From Virgibacillus halotolerans (GTDB lineage: Bacteria; Bacillota; Bacilli; Bacillales; Amphibacillaceae): DNA of 64,000 nucleotides. The translations under genes and the position numbers were made by a program. The stretch spans positions 186,001 to 250,000 of the forward strand of contig NZ_JAFBEA010000002.1 of NCBI RefSeq assembly GCF_016908515.1, given 5' to 3'. The notes beneath the pieces are model-generated. The model did not search any database, was not told the origin of the DNA, and saw only the letters and a list, made by a program, of their open reading frames with translations. This document shows positions 52,599 through 62,420 of this stretch, piece after piece (position 1 is the first letter of the stretch; each line of letters begins with the position of its first letter).

Positions 52599-54300
52599 TT
52601 TGATCTCCTTTGAATAGCTCATCTAGTTGAATAGAAAATATGAACTTGAAGTTCTCATCTGTCTTATCCGCTATTGCGGATTTAAGTGTCTTCTCTACAT
52701 TTTTGTTGTAGGGTGTTTCATTTTCTTCCTGCATTAAATGTTGAAAAAAGGAATCTTTCTCAAAACTATCTGTATCAAGTCCAAAGCTTTCTTGTATCAA
52801 TTGTTCCTCTTGTAACCGTTGAAGCTTGGATTGATATTGCTCTTTCAACTTTTTACTTGCGGTATTTTCTATTAATAGCTCAAAAGTAGGAATAGCTTTT
52901 GCATATTGTTTATTTTCATAAGTTTTCTTTGCATAATCTATTAAGGTTTCTATTATTTCTTTATATATCGATTCTATTTCTTTGCCATCCGATATTTCTA
53001 GTGCATTTTGTATATGTTTAATGGCTGATTCAAAATCCTCTTTATTGAGGGAATCCTTAGCGTTTGAAATTAACTTGCTAACTTCTTCGTTTATTTTAAT
53101 TTGTTTCTGAAGCTTTATTGCCTTTTCTTTTACATCGTCACTAGTGCGTTCATATTCTAGAATATAAGTTAAATGATCTCTTGCCAATTGATAATCTTCT
53201 TTGTTTCGTGCGGTGTTTGCTAGGCTATAAATCGCCTCTACGGATTTCTGAACAAGTTCATCCGCTTTCGCTTCGGTTTCTTTCAGTTCATAAACTTTTT
53301 CCAGTTCGATGATAGCATCTTCGTAATCCTCTTTTTTGATTAATTTTTCAGCACCAGAAATTATCTTGCTAACTTTTTCATCTAATTTCGTTTTTTTTAG
53401 CAGTTTTGTTGCTTTTTCTTTTATATCATCACTAGCGCGTTCATAATCTTGAATATAAATTAAATGCTCTTTTGTGGATTGATAATCTTCTTTGTTTCGT
53501 GCAGTTTTCGCTAGGCTATAGATTGATTCTACGGACTCCTGAATAAGTTCATCCGTCTTTACATCGGTTTCTTTCCATTCATAAACCTTTTCCAATTCGT
53601 TGATCGCTTCTTCGTAATCTTCCTTTTCCATTAAATTTAGTGCACTAGAAGTTACTTTACTAACTTTTTCATCTAATTTCGTTTGTTTCAGTAGTTTATT
53701 GGCCTTTTCTTTAATACCATCAGTGGCACGTGAATAATCTTGAATATAAGTTAGATGATCTTTTGCAGATGTATAGTTCTCTTTGCTTTGTGCAGTTTCT
53801 GCTAATTTGTAGATCGCTTCTACAGACTGTTTAACAAGTTCATCCGTTTTATTATTGCTCTTTTTCAATACATATATTTTTTCCAGTTCGTTTATAGCGT
53901 CTTTATAATTGGCGCTATTATATAAATCCAATGCATTTTGGTAATGTTGATCCGCCTCTACTTGTTTTTTATCTATTTGTGGTTTAGGTTTAGATTTAGT
54001 TTTAGGTTGAGATGGTTCTTTGGCAGGGGCAGACTTTTGCGTGTTTTCCTTAGGCTTAGGCGTTGAGTTTGAACTAGAACTGTTTCCCTCATTATTGTTG
54101 CTGTTACTTTTACTACCACCACTACTTCCACCATTATGATAATGGTATTCCCCGTACTCGTATCCCCATTTTTCACAGTTGGTCCAACAGGTGTGACCAC
54201 CATTACTATCTGTTCTTCCAGGATGGGCATTTGCTGTCGACGTTACTAATAGAAGTAAGCAACATAATATACCTGTAATTAATTGAAATTGTTTCTTCAT
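52585..54300 (-). CDS. Secreted YHYH-domain protein with 97-residue tandem repeats
   Basis: A 571-residue exported protein with a signal peptide ending near TANAHPG. A short Cys/His-rich YHYH domain follows (HPGRTDSNGGHTCWTN, GEYHYHNGG, about residues 25-60), then a Ser/Asn/Lys-rich linker. Three full helical repeats of 97 residues and a divergent fourth (about 115-520) share the pattern YEEAINELEKVYEWKETD, then TDELIQESVESIYSLAK and DHLTYIQDYERA, which resembles tetratricopeptide helices. The end is acidic. ATG at 54300 follows GGAGG; an extension to 54336 lacks a site. It shares promoter and leader blocks with the coiled-coil gene at 3793-4536. The role is unknown, probably envelope-related. 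Confidence 0.78.
   Translation of the reverse strand: MKKQFQLITGILCCLLLLVTSTANAHPGRTDSNGGHTCWTNCEKWGYEYGEYHYHNGGSSGGSKSNSNNNEGNSSSSNSTPKPKENTQKSAPAKEPSQPKTKSKPKPQIDKKQVEADQHYQNALDLYNSANYKDAINELEKIYVLKKSNNKTDELVKQSVEAIYKLAETAQSKENYTSAKDHLTYIQDYSRATDGIKEKANKLLKQTKLDEKVSKVTSSALNLMEKEDYEEAINELEKVYEWKETDVKTDELIQESVESIYSLAKTARNKEDYQSTKEHLIYIQDYERASDDIKEKATKLLKKTKLDEKVSKIISGAEKLIKKEDYEDAIIELEKVYELKETEAKADELVQKSVEAIYSLANTARNKEDYQLARDHLTYILEYERTSDDVKEKAIKLQKQIKINEEVSKLISNAKDSLNKEDFESAIKHIQNALEISDGKEIESIYKEIIETLIDYAKKTYENKQYAKAIPTFELLIENTASKKLKEQYQSKLQRLQEEQLIQESFGLDTDSFEKDSFFQHLMQEENETPYNKNVEKTLKSAIADKTDENFKFIFSIQLDELFKGDQNDAS
52990..53965 (-). repeat. Tandem coding repeats of about 291 bases
   Basis: The repeats encode the 97-residue helical units of the YHYH protein. 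Recognition strings such as DELVQKSVEAIYSLA and NKEDYQ recur in each unit, and the DNA is also clearly related between units (for example TTTTTCATCTAATTTCG near 53370 and 53665). Similarity at DNA level suggests fairly recent duplication. Confidence 0.7.
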
Positions 54301-54413
54301 TATTATTCCTCCATAAATTATTAAAATGTAGACCATTGCGAATGAACATTGTTAACCTACCAACGGCTTCACACTAAACTTGCACCTTTCCCTTAATGAA
54401 TCTTTAGGTCTGG

Positions 54414-54450
54414 TTATTTCGGACTACATAATATGCAAAAAAATATACAG
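54414..54450 (-). promoter_or_regulatory. Conserved leader block, copy B
   Basis: It matches the block at 4559-4595 in the leader of the coiled-coil gene, including the TGTATATTTTTTTG core followed by a TATTATGTAGT segment. It lies about 115 bases upstream of the YHYH-protein start and about 90 bases after the promoter. Confidence 0.55.
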
Positions 54451-54540
54451 CTAATTACTGTAATCTCATTAAATCTCTATTAGTTGTAAGTGATACTTGA
54501 AAGAATATATTTGGTAGGTTAGGAAAAATATGTCAACTAG

Positions 54541-54568
54541 ATTATACCAATGTTTCGAGTGAAGTCAA
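54541..54568 (-). promoter_or_regulatory. Sigma-A promoter of the YHYH-protein operon
   Basis: On the minus strand: TTGACT, a 16-base spacer and TATAAT, nearly identical to the promoter at 4658-4685. The leader to the ATG at 54300 is about 235 bases. Confidence 0.72.
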
Positions 54569-54790
54569 TATAATGTCTCGATAGAATTAAGCAGAAGGTC
54601 ATTGCATGTTTTCGCTATTAGCGAGAAGCTTTTTTTGTATAGCTAGTATATATTGTTAGTAGAAAAATAAGTTACATGAATAAATAAATATTAGTTTGTT
54701 ATTTTGGATACTTCTTTTCTTTTTTCGGATTTCTTTCCTTTTGAATAAACTTTATAATCATTTATAAATAAGTAATGAGGAGGAAATGGA

Positions 54791-55819
54791 ATGAAAATGA
54801 AATCGCTTACTCTCATCCTTTCTATATTAGTAATAGGCATTATTATTGCAGGGTGTTCTGAAGATGAAGGTCAGAAGGAAGATGTATTAACGGTTTATAC
54901 TGCGCGAAGTGAAAGTCTTAATAATGCAGTAATACCTAAATTTGAAGAAGAAACTGGAATAAAAGTAGAGGTTATCGTTGCTGGGACAGGTGAATTGGTG
55001 AAGCGCGTGGAGTCTGAGAAAAATAACCCTGTAGGTGATATCCTTTGGGCAGCAGATGAAACGATGCTGAACAGCAAAAAAGATTTATTTGAAAAGTATG
55101 TTTCGCCTGAAGATGAAAATATGATGGAAGGGTTCAAAAATACAACTGGTTATTTTTCACCGGCCTTTGCCGATCCAACTGTTTTTATCGTTAACAAAAA
55201 CAAAATAGGTGATATTAAGGTAGAAGGTTTCGAGGATCTATTAAATCCTGAACTTAAAGGAAATATTTCTTTTGGAGATCCAGCTGCATCAAGTTCTGCA
55301 TTTCAGTCTTTAGCAGCGATGTTATATGCGATGGGGGATGGCGATCCAACATCTGATAAAGCATGGGATTTTGTCGAGAAGTTCATTGCTAATCTGGATG
55401 GCAAGATGTCGGGTAGTTCTGGACAAGTTCATAAAAGCGTAGCAGATGGAGAATACCCTGTTGGGCTGACATGGGAAGATCCTGTTGTATATTATATCAA
55501 AAGCGGTGCGCCGGTAGATGTTGTGTTTCCTGAAGAAGGAGCAATATTCCCAGGAGAGTCGGTTCAAATTATAAAGGATACAGAAAATATTGACGGTGCA
55601 CAGAAATTTGTAGATTTTTTACTTTCAGAGGATATTCAAGACTTAGTTGGGACAGAGTTGACTGTCAGACCTTTAAGAGAGAACACTGAACTTGCGGATT
55701 ATATGAAACCTATGGAAGACATCGAGTTGACAGACAGTTACGATGAGGCCTGGGTATCGGAACACAAGGATGATATTACGAATAAATTTACCGACTTACT
55801 TGAGAAATCAATGGATTAA
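54791..55819 (+). CDS. ABC transporter substrate-binding lipoprotein (AfuA/FutA type)
   Basis: A 342-residue lipoprotein with lipobox IIAGC (Cys22). It starts as a periplasmic iron-binding-type protein: VLTVYTARSESLNNAVIPKF, GIKVEVIVAGTGELVKRV, FADPTVFIVNKNKI, and GLTWEDPVVYYIKSGAP. Members of this group bind ferric iron, but others bind sugar phosphates or phosphonates. The downstream two-component system of the YesMN type usually senses sugars, so a phosphorylated sugar is at least as likely as iron. The classic double Tyr iron ligands are not obvious. AGGAGG precedes the ATG. Confidence 0.85.
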   Translation: MKMKSLTLILSILVIGIIIAGCSEDEGQKEDVLTVYTARSESLNNAVIPKFEEETGIKVEVIVAGTGELVKRVESEKNNPVGDILWAADETMLNSKKDLFEKYVSPEDENMMEGFKNTTGYFSPAFADPTVFIVNKNKIGDIKVEGFEDLLNPELKGNISFGDPAASSSAFQSLAAMLYAMGDGDPTSDKAWDFVEKFIANLDGKMSGSSGQVHKSVADGEYPVGLTWEDPVVYYIKSGAPVDVVFPEEGAIFPGESVQIIKDTENIDGAQKFVDFLLSEDIQDLVGTELTVRPLRENTELADYMKPMEDIELTDSYDEAWVSEHKDDITNKFTDLLEKSMD

Positions 55820-55904
55820 CATTTAGATAGCAAATCAAAGAGTGGCTTATAAAAATAAATATATAAGCTGCTCTATCTTTTATCTTAGTGGGAGGAGAAA
55901 CAAC

Positions 55905-57014
55905 ATGAGTGTAGCAATTAATATTGAGGATGTAGTGAAACGATATGGGGATCAAACTGTAATCAATGGGTTATCGATTGATATAAAACCTGGCGAGTTA
56001 TTTACATTGTTAGGCCCTTCAGGATGTGGGAAAACGACTTTACTAAGGATGATAATAGGATTTAATTCAATTGAGGGCGGTGCAATAAAAATTGATGATA
56101 AGGTAGTAAATAATATACCGATCAGTAAACGAAATATGGGAATGGTATTTCAGAATTATGCTATTTTTCCTCACATGAATGTGAAAGATAATATCGGTTT
56201 CGGGTTGAAGAACAAGAAACTAGATAAAAGTGAGATTGAATCAAGGATTGCTGACATCTTAAAAGTTGTGCAAATAGAGGATTTCAAAAACAGGATGCCT
56301 GATAAACTATCTGGAGGGCAGCAACAGCGGGTAGCGCTAGCACGCGCAATTGTGATTCATCCGAAAGTATTACTTATGGATGAACCGTTGTCTAACTTGG
56401 ATGCAAAGTTAAGAATTGAGATGAGAAATGCAATTAAAAACATTCAGCAACAGGTGGGAATTACAACCGTATATGTTACGCATGACCAAGAAGAAGCTCT
56501 AGCGATATCTGATCGAATCGCGGTTATGAATAAGGGGATCATTCAGCAAGTTGGTAAACCAAAAGAACTTTATGAACGCCCATCAAATTTATTCGTATCT
56601 AAATTTATCGGGACATCCAATGTAATTAAGGCAAAAGTTGAAAGAAAAAGTGATGACGTTTACTTGCAGTTTAGTGATGGTTATACAGAGCAAATTAGGA
56701 ATATATCAGATAGGGCGACAAATAATGCAACTGTTTTAGTTTCTGTAAGACCCCATGAATTCATTATTTCCACAGATCAAGATGGAATAAAAGGGATCGT
56801 GCAAAATAACATGTTTTTAGGAGTGAACACCCACTACTTTGTTGAGCTAGAAGATGGAAACAAAGTGGAGGTAATCCAGGATGCGGAAGTAGCTGAAATT
56901 ATTCCAGAGGGACAAAGCATTTCACTTAAAGTAAAAACAAACAGAGTTAATGTATTTGATGTAGAGAACGAAGAAAGCCTGATTGAGGAAGGTGTGGCTA
57001 ATGAAGTTGGGTAA
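55905..57014 (+). CDS. ABC transporter ATP-binding protein (AfuC/PotA type)
   Basis: A 369-residue ATPase that powers the importer at the inner membrane face. Walker A is LLGPSGCGKTTLLRMI, the Q-loop FQNYAIFPHMNVKDNI, the signature LSGGQQQRVALARAI, Walker B VLLMDEPLSNLDAKLR, and the switch His lies in THDQEEALAI. A C-terminal TOBE-type domain (about 245-360) is present. The ATG at 55905 follows GGGAGGAG; the extension to 55842 is rejected. Its end overlaps the permease start by 14 bases. Confidence 0.92.
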   Translation: MSVAINIEDVVKRYGDQTVINGLSIDIKPGELFTLLGPSGCGKTTLLRMIIGFNSIEGGAIKIDDKVVNNIPISKRNMGMVFQNYAIFPHMNVKDNIGFGLKNKKLDKSEIESRIADILKVVQIEDFKNRMPDKLSGGQQQRVALARAIVIHPKVLLMDEPLSNLDAKLRIEMRNAIKNIQQQVGITTVYVTHDQEEALAISDRIAVMNKGIIQQVGKPKELYERPSNLFVSKFIGTSNVIKAKVERKSDDVYLQFSDGYTEQIRNISDRATNNATVLVSVRPHEFIISTDQDGIKGIVQNNMFLGVNTHYFVELEDGNKVEVIQDAEVAEIIPEGQSISLKVKTNRVNVFDVENEESLIEEGVANEVG

Positions 57015-58665
57015 AAAGAATAAGTTCAATACATGGAATGGGTTAACCATCATTATTCTCGTCTTTTTTGCGGTCTTTATCATCTTCCCCCTATTTCTTG
57101 TATTGAAGAAAAGTATGATTGATACACAAACAGGTGAATTTACATTCACGTACATTTCGAAGTTTTTTGAGCGGAAATTTTATTGGGTTACTTTAATGAA
57201 TAGTTTTAAAGTAACAGTCGTAAGTACCTTTTTATCAGTGGCAATTGGATTACCCATTGCATATTTAATGAGAAGGGTTAAAGTAAAAGGTAGCAAAATA
57301 ATTGAAATACTAATTATTATCTCTTATATTTCCCCCCCATTTATTGGAGCATATGCATGGATCCAATTACTTGGAAGAAGTGGTGTTATTACATCGTTTT
57401 TTAATAATACATTGGGACTTGAGTTTGAAGGGATATATGGATTCTCCGGGATTGTATTGGTATTAACTTTACAGTCGTTCCCGTTAATTTATATTTATAT
57501 TTCCGGTGCATTAAAAAATTTGGATAATTCATTGAATGAGGCAGCGGAAAGTCTAGGCTATTCCAATATCCAGCGTTTTTTCAAAATTATTATCCCGCTA
57601 ATCATACCTACTATTCTAGCAAGTTCTTTATTGGTATTTATGCGGGTGATCGCAGATTTTGGAACACCTATGTTGATCGGAGAAGGATATCGAACAATAC
57701 CCGTACTGATTTACACACAATTTATGAGTGAAGTAGGTGGAGACGATGGATTTGCTGCAGCATTGTGTGCGATTTTCATTGTTGTGACACTTGTTCTATT
57801 CCTAATTCAGCGTATGGTTGCAAGACATTATTCTTATTCTATGTCTGCATTAAAACCAATGATAACAGAAAAAAGTACTGGCATGAAAAACATACTAAGC
57901 CATGGATTTGTATATTTAACGGTTCTATTAGCTATACTGCCACAACTAGTAGTTATATTTACTTCCTTTTTAAAAACAGAAGGTGGACAAGTTTATACGG
58001 GAGGTTTCTCTTTCGATAATTACAAGAATATTCTATTCGGTAAAAATCTTTCTGTTATTTTAAATACGTATAAAATGGGGCTCATGGCTATCATTATCAT
58101 TATTGTATTTGGCATATTGATTGCTTATCTTACGGTTAGAAAAAGAAATGTTATTACATCCATACTAGATACGATTTCGATGTTTCCTTTTATCATTCCT
58201 GGTTCGGTATTAGGGATTGCTTTCTTGTTTGCTTTCAGCGACAAGCCATTGGCATGGAGTGGAACCGCGTTCATTATGGTTATGTCTTTTGCGATTAGGC
58301 GAATGCCATACACCATACGTTCGAGTACTGCAATCATTGGACAAATCAGCCCAAGTATCGAAGAAGCAGCGATAAGCCTAGGTGCTTCAGAAACCAAAAC
58401 CTTTGTAAAGGTAATGGTTCCTATGATGATGCCTGGTGTAATGGCCGGAGCGATTATGAGCTGGATTACAGTTATTAGTGAATTGAGTTCTTCCATTATA
58501 TTATATACAAACAATACACAGACTTTAACGGTATCTGTATATACAGAGGTAATTCGAGGTAATTATGGCAATGCGTCAGCATATTCAACAATATTGACAC
58601 TTACTTCTATTATTTCACTTCTGGTGTTCTTTAAGTTGACTGGAAAGAAAGAGGTCAGTGTATAA
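57001..58665 (+). CDS. ABC transporter permease, two fused membrane domains (AfuB type)
   Basis: A 554-residue integral membrane protein formed by two homologous halves, each with about six helices. Each half carries an EAA loop that docks the ATPase: NEAAESLGYSNIQRFFKIII (about residue 179) and EEAAISLGASETKTFVKVMV (about 458). Fused permeases of this type serve iron, phosphonate and sugar-phosphate importers. ATG at 57001 lies six bases after GAGGAAGGTG, inside the ATPase gene. Confidence 0.92.
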   Translation: MKLGKKNKFNTWNGLTIIILVFFAVFIIFPLFLVLKKSMIDTQTGEFTFTYISKFFERKFYWVTLMNSFKVTVVSTFLSVAIGLPIAYLMRRVKVKGSKIIEILIIISYISPPFIGAYAWIQLLGRSGVITSFFNNTLGLEFEGIYGFSGIVLVLTLQSFPLIYIYISGALKNLDNSLNEAAESLGYSNIQRFFKIIIPLIIPTILASSLLVFMRVIADFGTPMLIGEGYRTIPVLIYTQFMSEVGGDDGFAAALCAIFIVVTLVLFLIQRMVARHYSYSMSALKPMITEKSTGMKNILSHGFVYLTVLLAILPQLVVIFTSFLKTEGGQVYTGGFSFDNYKNILFGKNLSVILNTYKMGLMAIIIIIVFGILIAYLTVRKRNVITSILDTISMFPFIIPGSVLGIAFLFAFSDKPLAWSGTAFIMVMSFAIRRMPYTIRSSTAIIGQISPSIEEAAISLGASETKTFVKVMVPMMMPGVMAGAIMSWITVISELSSSIILYTNNTQTLTVSVYTEVIRGNYGNASAYSTILTLTSIISLLVFFKLTGKKEVSV

Positions 58666-58723
58666 AGATGGATTAGTACTGGTATAACTTTACCTCAATT
58701 ACAATTAATAAAGCTTTTCAGTT

Positions 58724-58751
58724 CAAGCGGTATGCGTGAGTATACTGCTTG
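58724..58751 (+). terminator. Hairpin between importer and two-component genes
   Basis: CAAGCGGTAT pairs with ATACTGCTTG (one G-T) around an 8-base loop. No clear T-run follows, so it may only attenuate transcription into the sensor kinase gene. Confidence 0.45.
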
Positions 58752-58809
58752 GACATTTATAATTCAAGATAATGTCTAAGGAGCCTGATCTTGCTATGGT
58801 GATGGTAGA

Positions 58810-60495
58810 ATGAATAAACCTAACAGATACAGAGATTATATAAAAAAAACATTTATAAAGTATACCATCATTACCGTATTAATTATTTTTTCATTGTATA
58901 TCATTTCTTTATTCTTTAGTTTTAAATTGACAATTGTAAATGAAAACAAACGTGTTAATAATGAATTAATATCATTGATAGACCAAGAAATTAACGGATA
59001 TCACCAACGCTTAAAAGCATTATCAAATGAAGATTCGATTAAGAATGTTTTCCAAGATAAAAGGCATTTATTGCATGTGAACAACTTACTTTACTCGGTA
59101 CGAAACGATAGCTTATTAAAAGCAAACTTTGTCCTATTAGATGCGCATGGTGAAATTGTAACCACTAATCTTTATAAGGATAATCAAAATGAATTAATCT
59201 CAACTTACTTTATACAGTATTTAATTTCCAAGTTGGATGATGATTCCATGATAGAACGAACGCTAAACGAATCACTTTTCATGGGAAGTCAAAACTCTAA
59301 CTATTATTTTGCTAAATCTATTACATCAAGCGGGAAAATAGTGGGATATGTCATTTACTTTCTGGAAGATGTGGGTGATCATCTTAGTCATAAAGATGGG
59401 AATTTAATGGCTATAACGGATAAGTTCGATAACGCTATTTATCATTCAAACATGGAACTAGTAGATCGTATGGGAAAACTCAAAACGGAACAAATCAATA
59501 GCAGTACCGCGACCTTTTACAATAATTTATATTTTGTCACATCAAATCAAATACCGAACACATCGATCACGGTAACGAATATGTCACCGATAGACAGCTA
59601 TAAACAGTCTGTTTTAATTGGTGTTTATTCATTGTTGGGAATAAGTATTATCATCATATTACTTATTTTTTATGTTTCACCAAAGCTTTTGAAAAGAAAC
59701 TTGGAATCATTCGATTTATTGTTAGCATCTATTAACAAGACAGGAAGTAATAATAGCAATGAAACCTATATCCCTGATACATTTGAAGAATTCCAAATTA
59801 TTCATGAGCAATTTAATAATAAAATTGCAGAGATTCAACTATTGATTAAACGTAATGAGGAAATATCTGAAAAGAAACGGAAAATGGAAATAAAACATTT
59901 GGAAACACAGTTTAACCCTCATTTTGTATTTAATGTATTGGAAATGCTAAGATACGAGATATTGTTCGATCCCGAGAATGCTTCTGAAATTGTCGTCTCT
60001 TTTGCAAACTTGATGAGATACAATATCAACTACGGTTATGTGGATGTACATTTAGAGACTGATTTGAAATATGTAAAAGATTATTTGATGTTGCAAAAGA
60101 TGAGATACGATGAAAGACTGGATTACTTTATTGATGTTGATCAAGCGCCGTTAAAAGTCAAAGTCCCGAAATTATTAATTCAACCTATTATCGAAAATAG
60201 CATAAAACACTGCATTGACCACACGAATCACTTGGATATAAATATATCTATAAAAACGGGCAATCATAACCTAATTATTTCGGTTGAAGATAATGGTCAA
60301 GGTATGGAAATGGATCAGCTAATTACTTTGCAAAAAAGCTTAGCTGATAAAGATAACCCAGAAGAAAAGATTGGTTTATATAACTCACATAGAATTATTC
60401 AGCTTTTATACGGTGAAGACTATGGACTTAGTATAAATAGTGAACCTGGTATTGGAACAGTAGTGATATTAAAGATTCCTTTAGGAGAGATATAG
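58810..60495 (+). CDS. Sensor histidine kinase, YesM type
   Basis: A 561-residue membrane sensor. Two membrane helices (about 20-42 and 273-295) enclose a 230-residue extracellular domain. A HAMP-like segment and short coiled coil lead to the phosphoacceptor HLETQFNPHFVFNVLEMLRY (His about residue 378). The catalytic domain has IIENSIKHCIDHT (N box), VEDNGQGMEM and GIGTVVILKIP. YesM-type kinases usually sense sugars or their binding proteins and pair with AraC-type regulators, as here with a one-base gap to the next gene. ATG at 58810 has only a weak GGTGATGG upstream. Confidence 0.9.
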   Translation: MNKPNRYRDYIKKTFIKYTIITVLIIFSLYIISLFFSFKLTIVNENKRVNNELISLIDQEINGYHQRLKALSNEDSIKNVFQDKRHLLHVNNLLYSVRNDSLLKANFVLLDAHGEIVTTNLYKDNQNELISTYFIQYLISKLDDDSMIERTLNESLFMGSQNSNYYFAKSITSSGKIVGYVIYFLEDVGDHLSHKDGNLMAITDKFDNAIYHSNMELVDRMGKLKTEQINSSTATFYNNLYFVTSNQIPNTSITVTNMSPIDSYKQSVLIGVYSLLGISIIIILLIFYVSPKLLKRNLESFDLLLASINKTGSNNSNETYIPDTFEEFQIIHEQFNNKIAEIQLLIKRNEEISEKKRKMEIKHLETQFNPHFVFNVLEMLRYEILFDPENASEIVVSFANLMRYNINYGYVDVHLETDLKYVKDYLMLQKMRYDERLDYFIDVDQAPLKVKVPKLLIQPIIENSIKHCIDHTNHLDINISIKTGNHNLIISVEDNGQGMEMDQLITLQKSLADKDNPEEKIGLYNSHRIIQLLYGEDYGLSINSEPGIGTVVILKIPLGEI

Positions 60496-60496
60496 G

Positions 60497-61273
60497 ATGT
60501 ACAAAGTGCTTATCGTTGAGGATGAAAGTATCATTAGAAAAGGGCTTTCTTATAAAGTGAATTGGTTGGAAAATAATTGCTTTGTCGTAGGAAATGCTGC
60601 CGATGGTAAGGATGGCCTGATTAAAATTAAAGAACTAAAACCGGATATTGTGATCACTGATATTAGAATGCCATTTAAGGACGGTATTCAAATGCTTGAA
60701 GAAAGTCTTCACATATATGATTATGAGGCAATTATAATATCTGGGTACAGTGAGTTTGATTATGCAAGACAAGCTATTTCGCTAGGAGTTAATGAATATC
60801 TGCTTAAACCTATCGATTTTAGTAAATTGAATCAAGTAATTTGTAAATTGATTTTAAAAATTGAAGTCAAGGACAAAGCAAACGTGCATGAAGAATCATT
60901 AGGTGTATATAGCGAATTACTCAATGTTGACTTCTATGAACGTGACATTAATAGGTCGAAACTTGTATTTGATATTCTTACGTACATTCAAAGTAATTTT
61001 AGTAGGAAAATTACTTTGAATGATTTAAGTGAGCAATACTCACTTTCAACTGTTTATTTGAATAACAAATTTAAAGAGGAAACAAATTATACAATTAATG
61101 ACTTTCTAAATAGATACCGGATACTTAAAGCAATTGAAATGTTAAAGCGAGATGATATGTTGATCTATGAAATTGCGGAACTTGTGGGATTTCAAAATTA
61201 TAAGTATTTCAGCCAAGTGTTCAAGAAATATGTTGGCGCCTCTCCTACGTTATTTATAGGATCTTTAGGGTGA
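60497..61273 (+). CDS. Response regulator with AraC-type DNA-binding domain
   Basis: A 258-residue regulator, shorter than usual for YesN-type proteins (about 370-540). The receiver (residues 1-120) has the acidic pair in VEDES, phosphoacceptor Asp55 in IVITDIRMPF, and Lys104 in YLLKPID. A very short linker leads to the AraC double HTH (about 155-255): KITLNDLSEQYSLSTVYLNN, then IYEIAELVGFQNYKYFSQVF and KKYVGASP. It presumably activates the AfuABC-type genes upstream when the kinase is stimulated. Confidence 0.92.
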   Translation: MYKVLIVEDESIIRKGLSYKVNWLENNCFVVGNAADGKDGLIKIKELKPDIVITDIRMPFKDGIQMLEESLHIYDYEAIIISGYSEFDYARQAISLGVNEYLLKPIDFSKLNQVICKLILKIEVKDKANVHEESLGVYSELLNVDFYERDINRSKLVFDILTYIQSNFSRKITLNDLSEQYSLSTVYLNNKFKEETNYTINDFLNRYRILKAIEMLKRDDMLIYEIAELVGFQNYKYFSQVFKKYVGASPTLFIGSLG

Positions 61274-61326
61274 TAATGTGGAAGGATGAGTAATAAAAAA
61301 GCTTGAACTGACCATCTCGCAAAAAT

Positions 61327-61355
61327 AGCCGCCCCTCAAAAGGGTGCGGCTATGT
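61327..61355. terminator. Bidirectional terminator
   Basis: ATAGCCGC and GCGGCTAT form the outer stem, with CCT/AGG inside and a small loop. It separates the response regulator from the convergent amidase gene. Confidence 0.65.
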
Positions 61356-61375
61356 ATCATTTAATATCTTTCAAT

Positions 61376-62125
61376 CTACTTTTTATCCAAATCATACGTG
61401 TCTGCTATTGCATCTGCGGTCAGTGTTCCAAGATAATCACGATAGCTTTGTTTTTTTAGCAATGCGTTTTCCTCAGGGTTATCGATGAACAGATACTCCA
61501 GTAGAAGGGCGGGCATTGCGGTGTTACGTAGTACGCTAAAGTTTGCTTGTTTTCTACCGCGGTCATTCACTTCAAGCCGATCACCTAAATAAGTGTGAAT
61601 GTGTAACTGTCTGGTCTTTGTTTCATCACTAACAGCTCCGTTGTAGATGTACGATTCAAATCCGGATGCAGTGCCATCAAAGGAGTTCAGATGAAAACTA
61701 GTAAAATAATCTGCGCCCCAATCGTTTGCCATCTTCGCTCGATCTTCCAATTCGACAAATGTATCAGTGGATCTGGACAGTTTTGTTTCTACTCCTGCGT
61801 ACTCATTATCTAGTACTTCTTTCGTTTTCAAAGCAATATCAAGCACGACATCCTTTTCATTTAGTCCGTTTGCTTGTGCGCCCGGATCACTGCCACCATG
61901 TCCTGGATCCAGAAAGATTTTAAACGCTCCGTCCTGTGTAGTTGCATTGAAATTTGTTATGTTTTCCCGATTCATCAGTCCAGCATCATCTTCAACGTCA
62001 CTCTTTTCTATCGGTCCTTCACCACGTTCAGGTGTTGCACTTGCAGTTAGTGGACTAAAGAAAAGGGATGAGAAAAACAAGATTAATAGCGTAAACCAAA
62101 ATGCATTTTTACTATTCACTATCAT
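61376..62125 (-). CDS. Secreted N-acetylmuramoyl-L-alanine amidase
   Basis: A 249-residue exported enzyme with a signal peptide ending near ASATPERG. It is a zinc amidase of the Amidase_3 family, which cleaves between MurNAc and L-Ala in peptidoglycan. Metal and catalytic residues appear in IFLDPGHGGSDPGAQANGLN (His), NEKDVVLDIALKTKEVL (Glu), FTSFHLNSFDG (His) and ALLLEYLFIDNPEE (Glu). No cell-wall-binding repeats are present. The start ATG at 62125 sits close to AAGGAGGTGA; a GTG two codons on has better spacing. Confidence 0.9.
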   Translation of the reverse strand: MIVNSKNAFWFTLLILFFSSLFFSPLTASATPERGEGPIEKSDVEDDAGLMNRENITNFNATTQDGAFKIFLDPGHGGSDPGAQANGLNEKDVVLDIALKTKEVLDNEYAGVETKLSRSTDTFVELEDRAKMANDWGADYFTSFHLNSFDGTASGFESYIYNGAVSDETKTRQLHIHTYLGDRLEVNDRGRKQANFSVLRNTAMPALLLEYLFIDNPEENALLKKQSYRDYLGTLTADAIADTYDLDKK

Positions 62126-62420
62126 TTCACCTCCTTGAAAAAATTGGTATCAACTTAAATTGTCTAAGAAATCTATCTATATTTCAACAGCTTTCAACAA
62201 TTTGTAATGAAAGTTTAATGTGCCAGTTCTACATTTATAGCAAATATTCATTCCTAGATAAATAGCTAAATAGATGATGCTTGTTGAAACTTGTGAGCAT
62301 TTTTGGAAGGTGATTTAGATTGGGCTTAGGAAAAAAAGGAACCCTAAATCATACTAAAAGTAGCATTTCCCTCTGTTAAGCGGGGTTTTAAAAAAATAGC
62401 TACTTTTTTTACCAAAAAGG

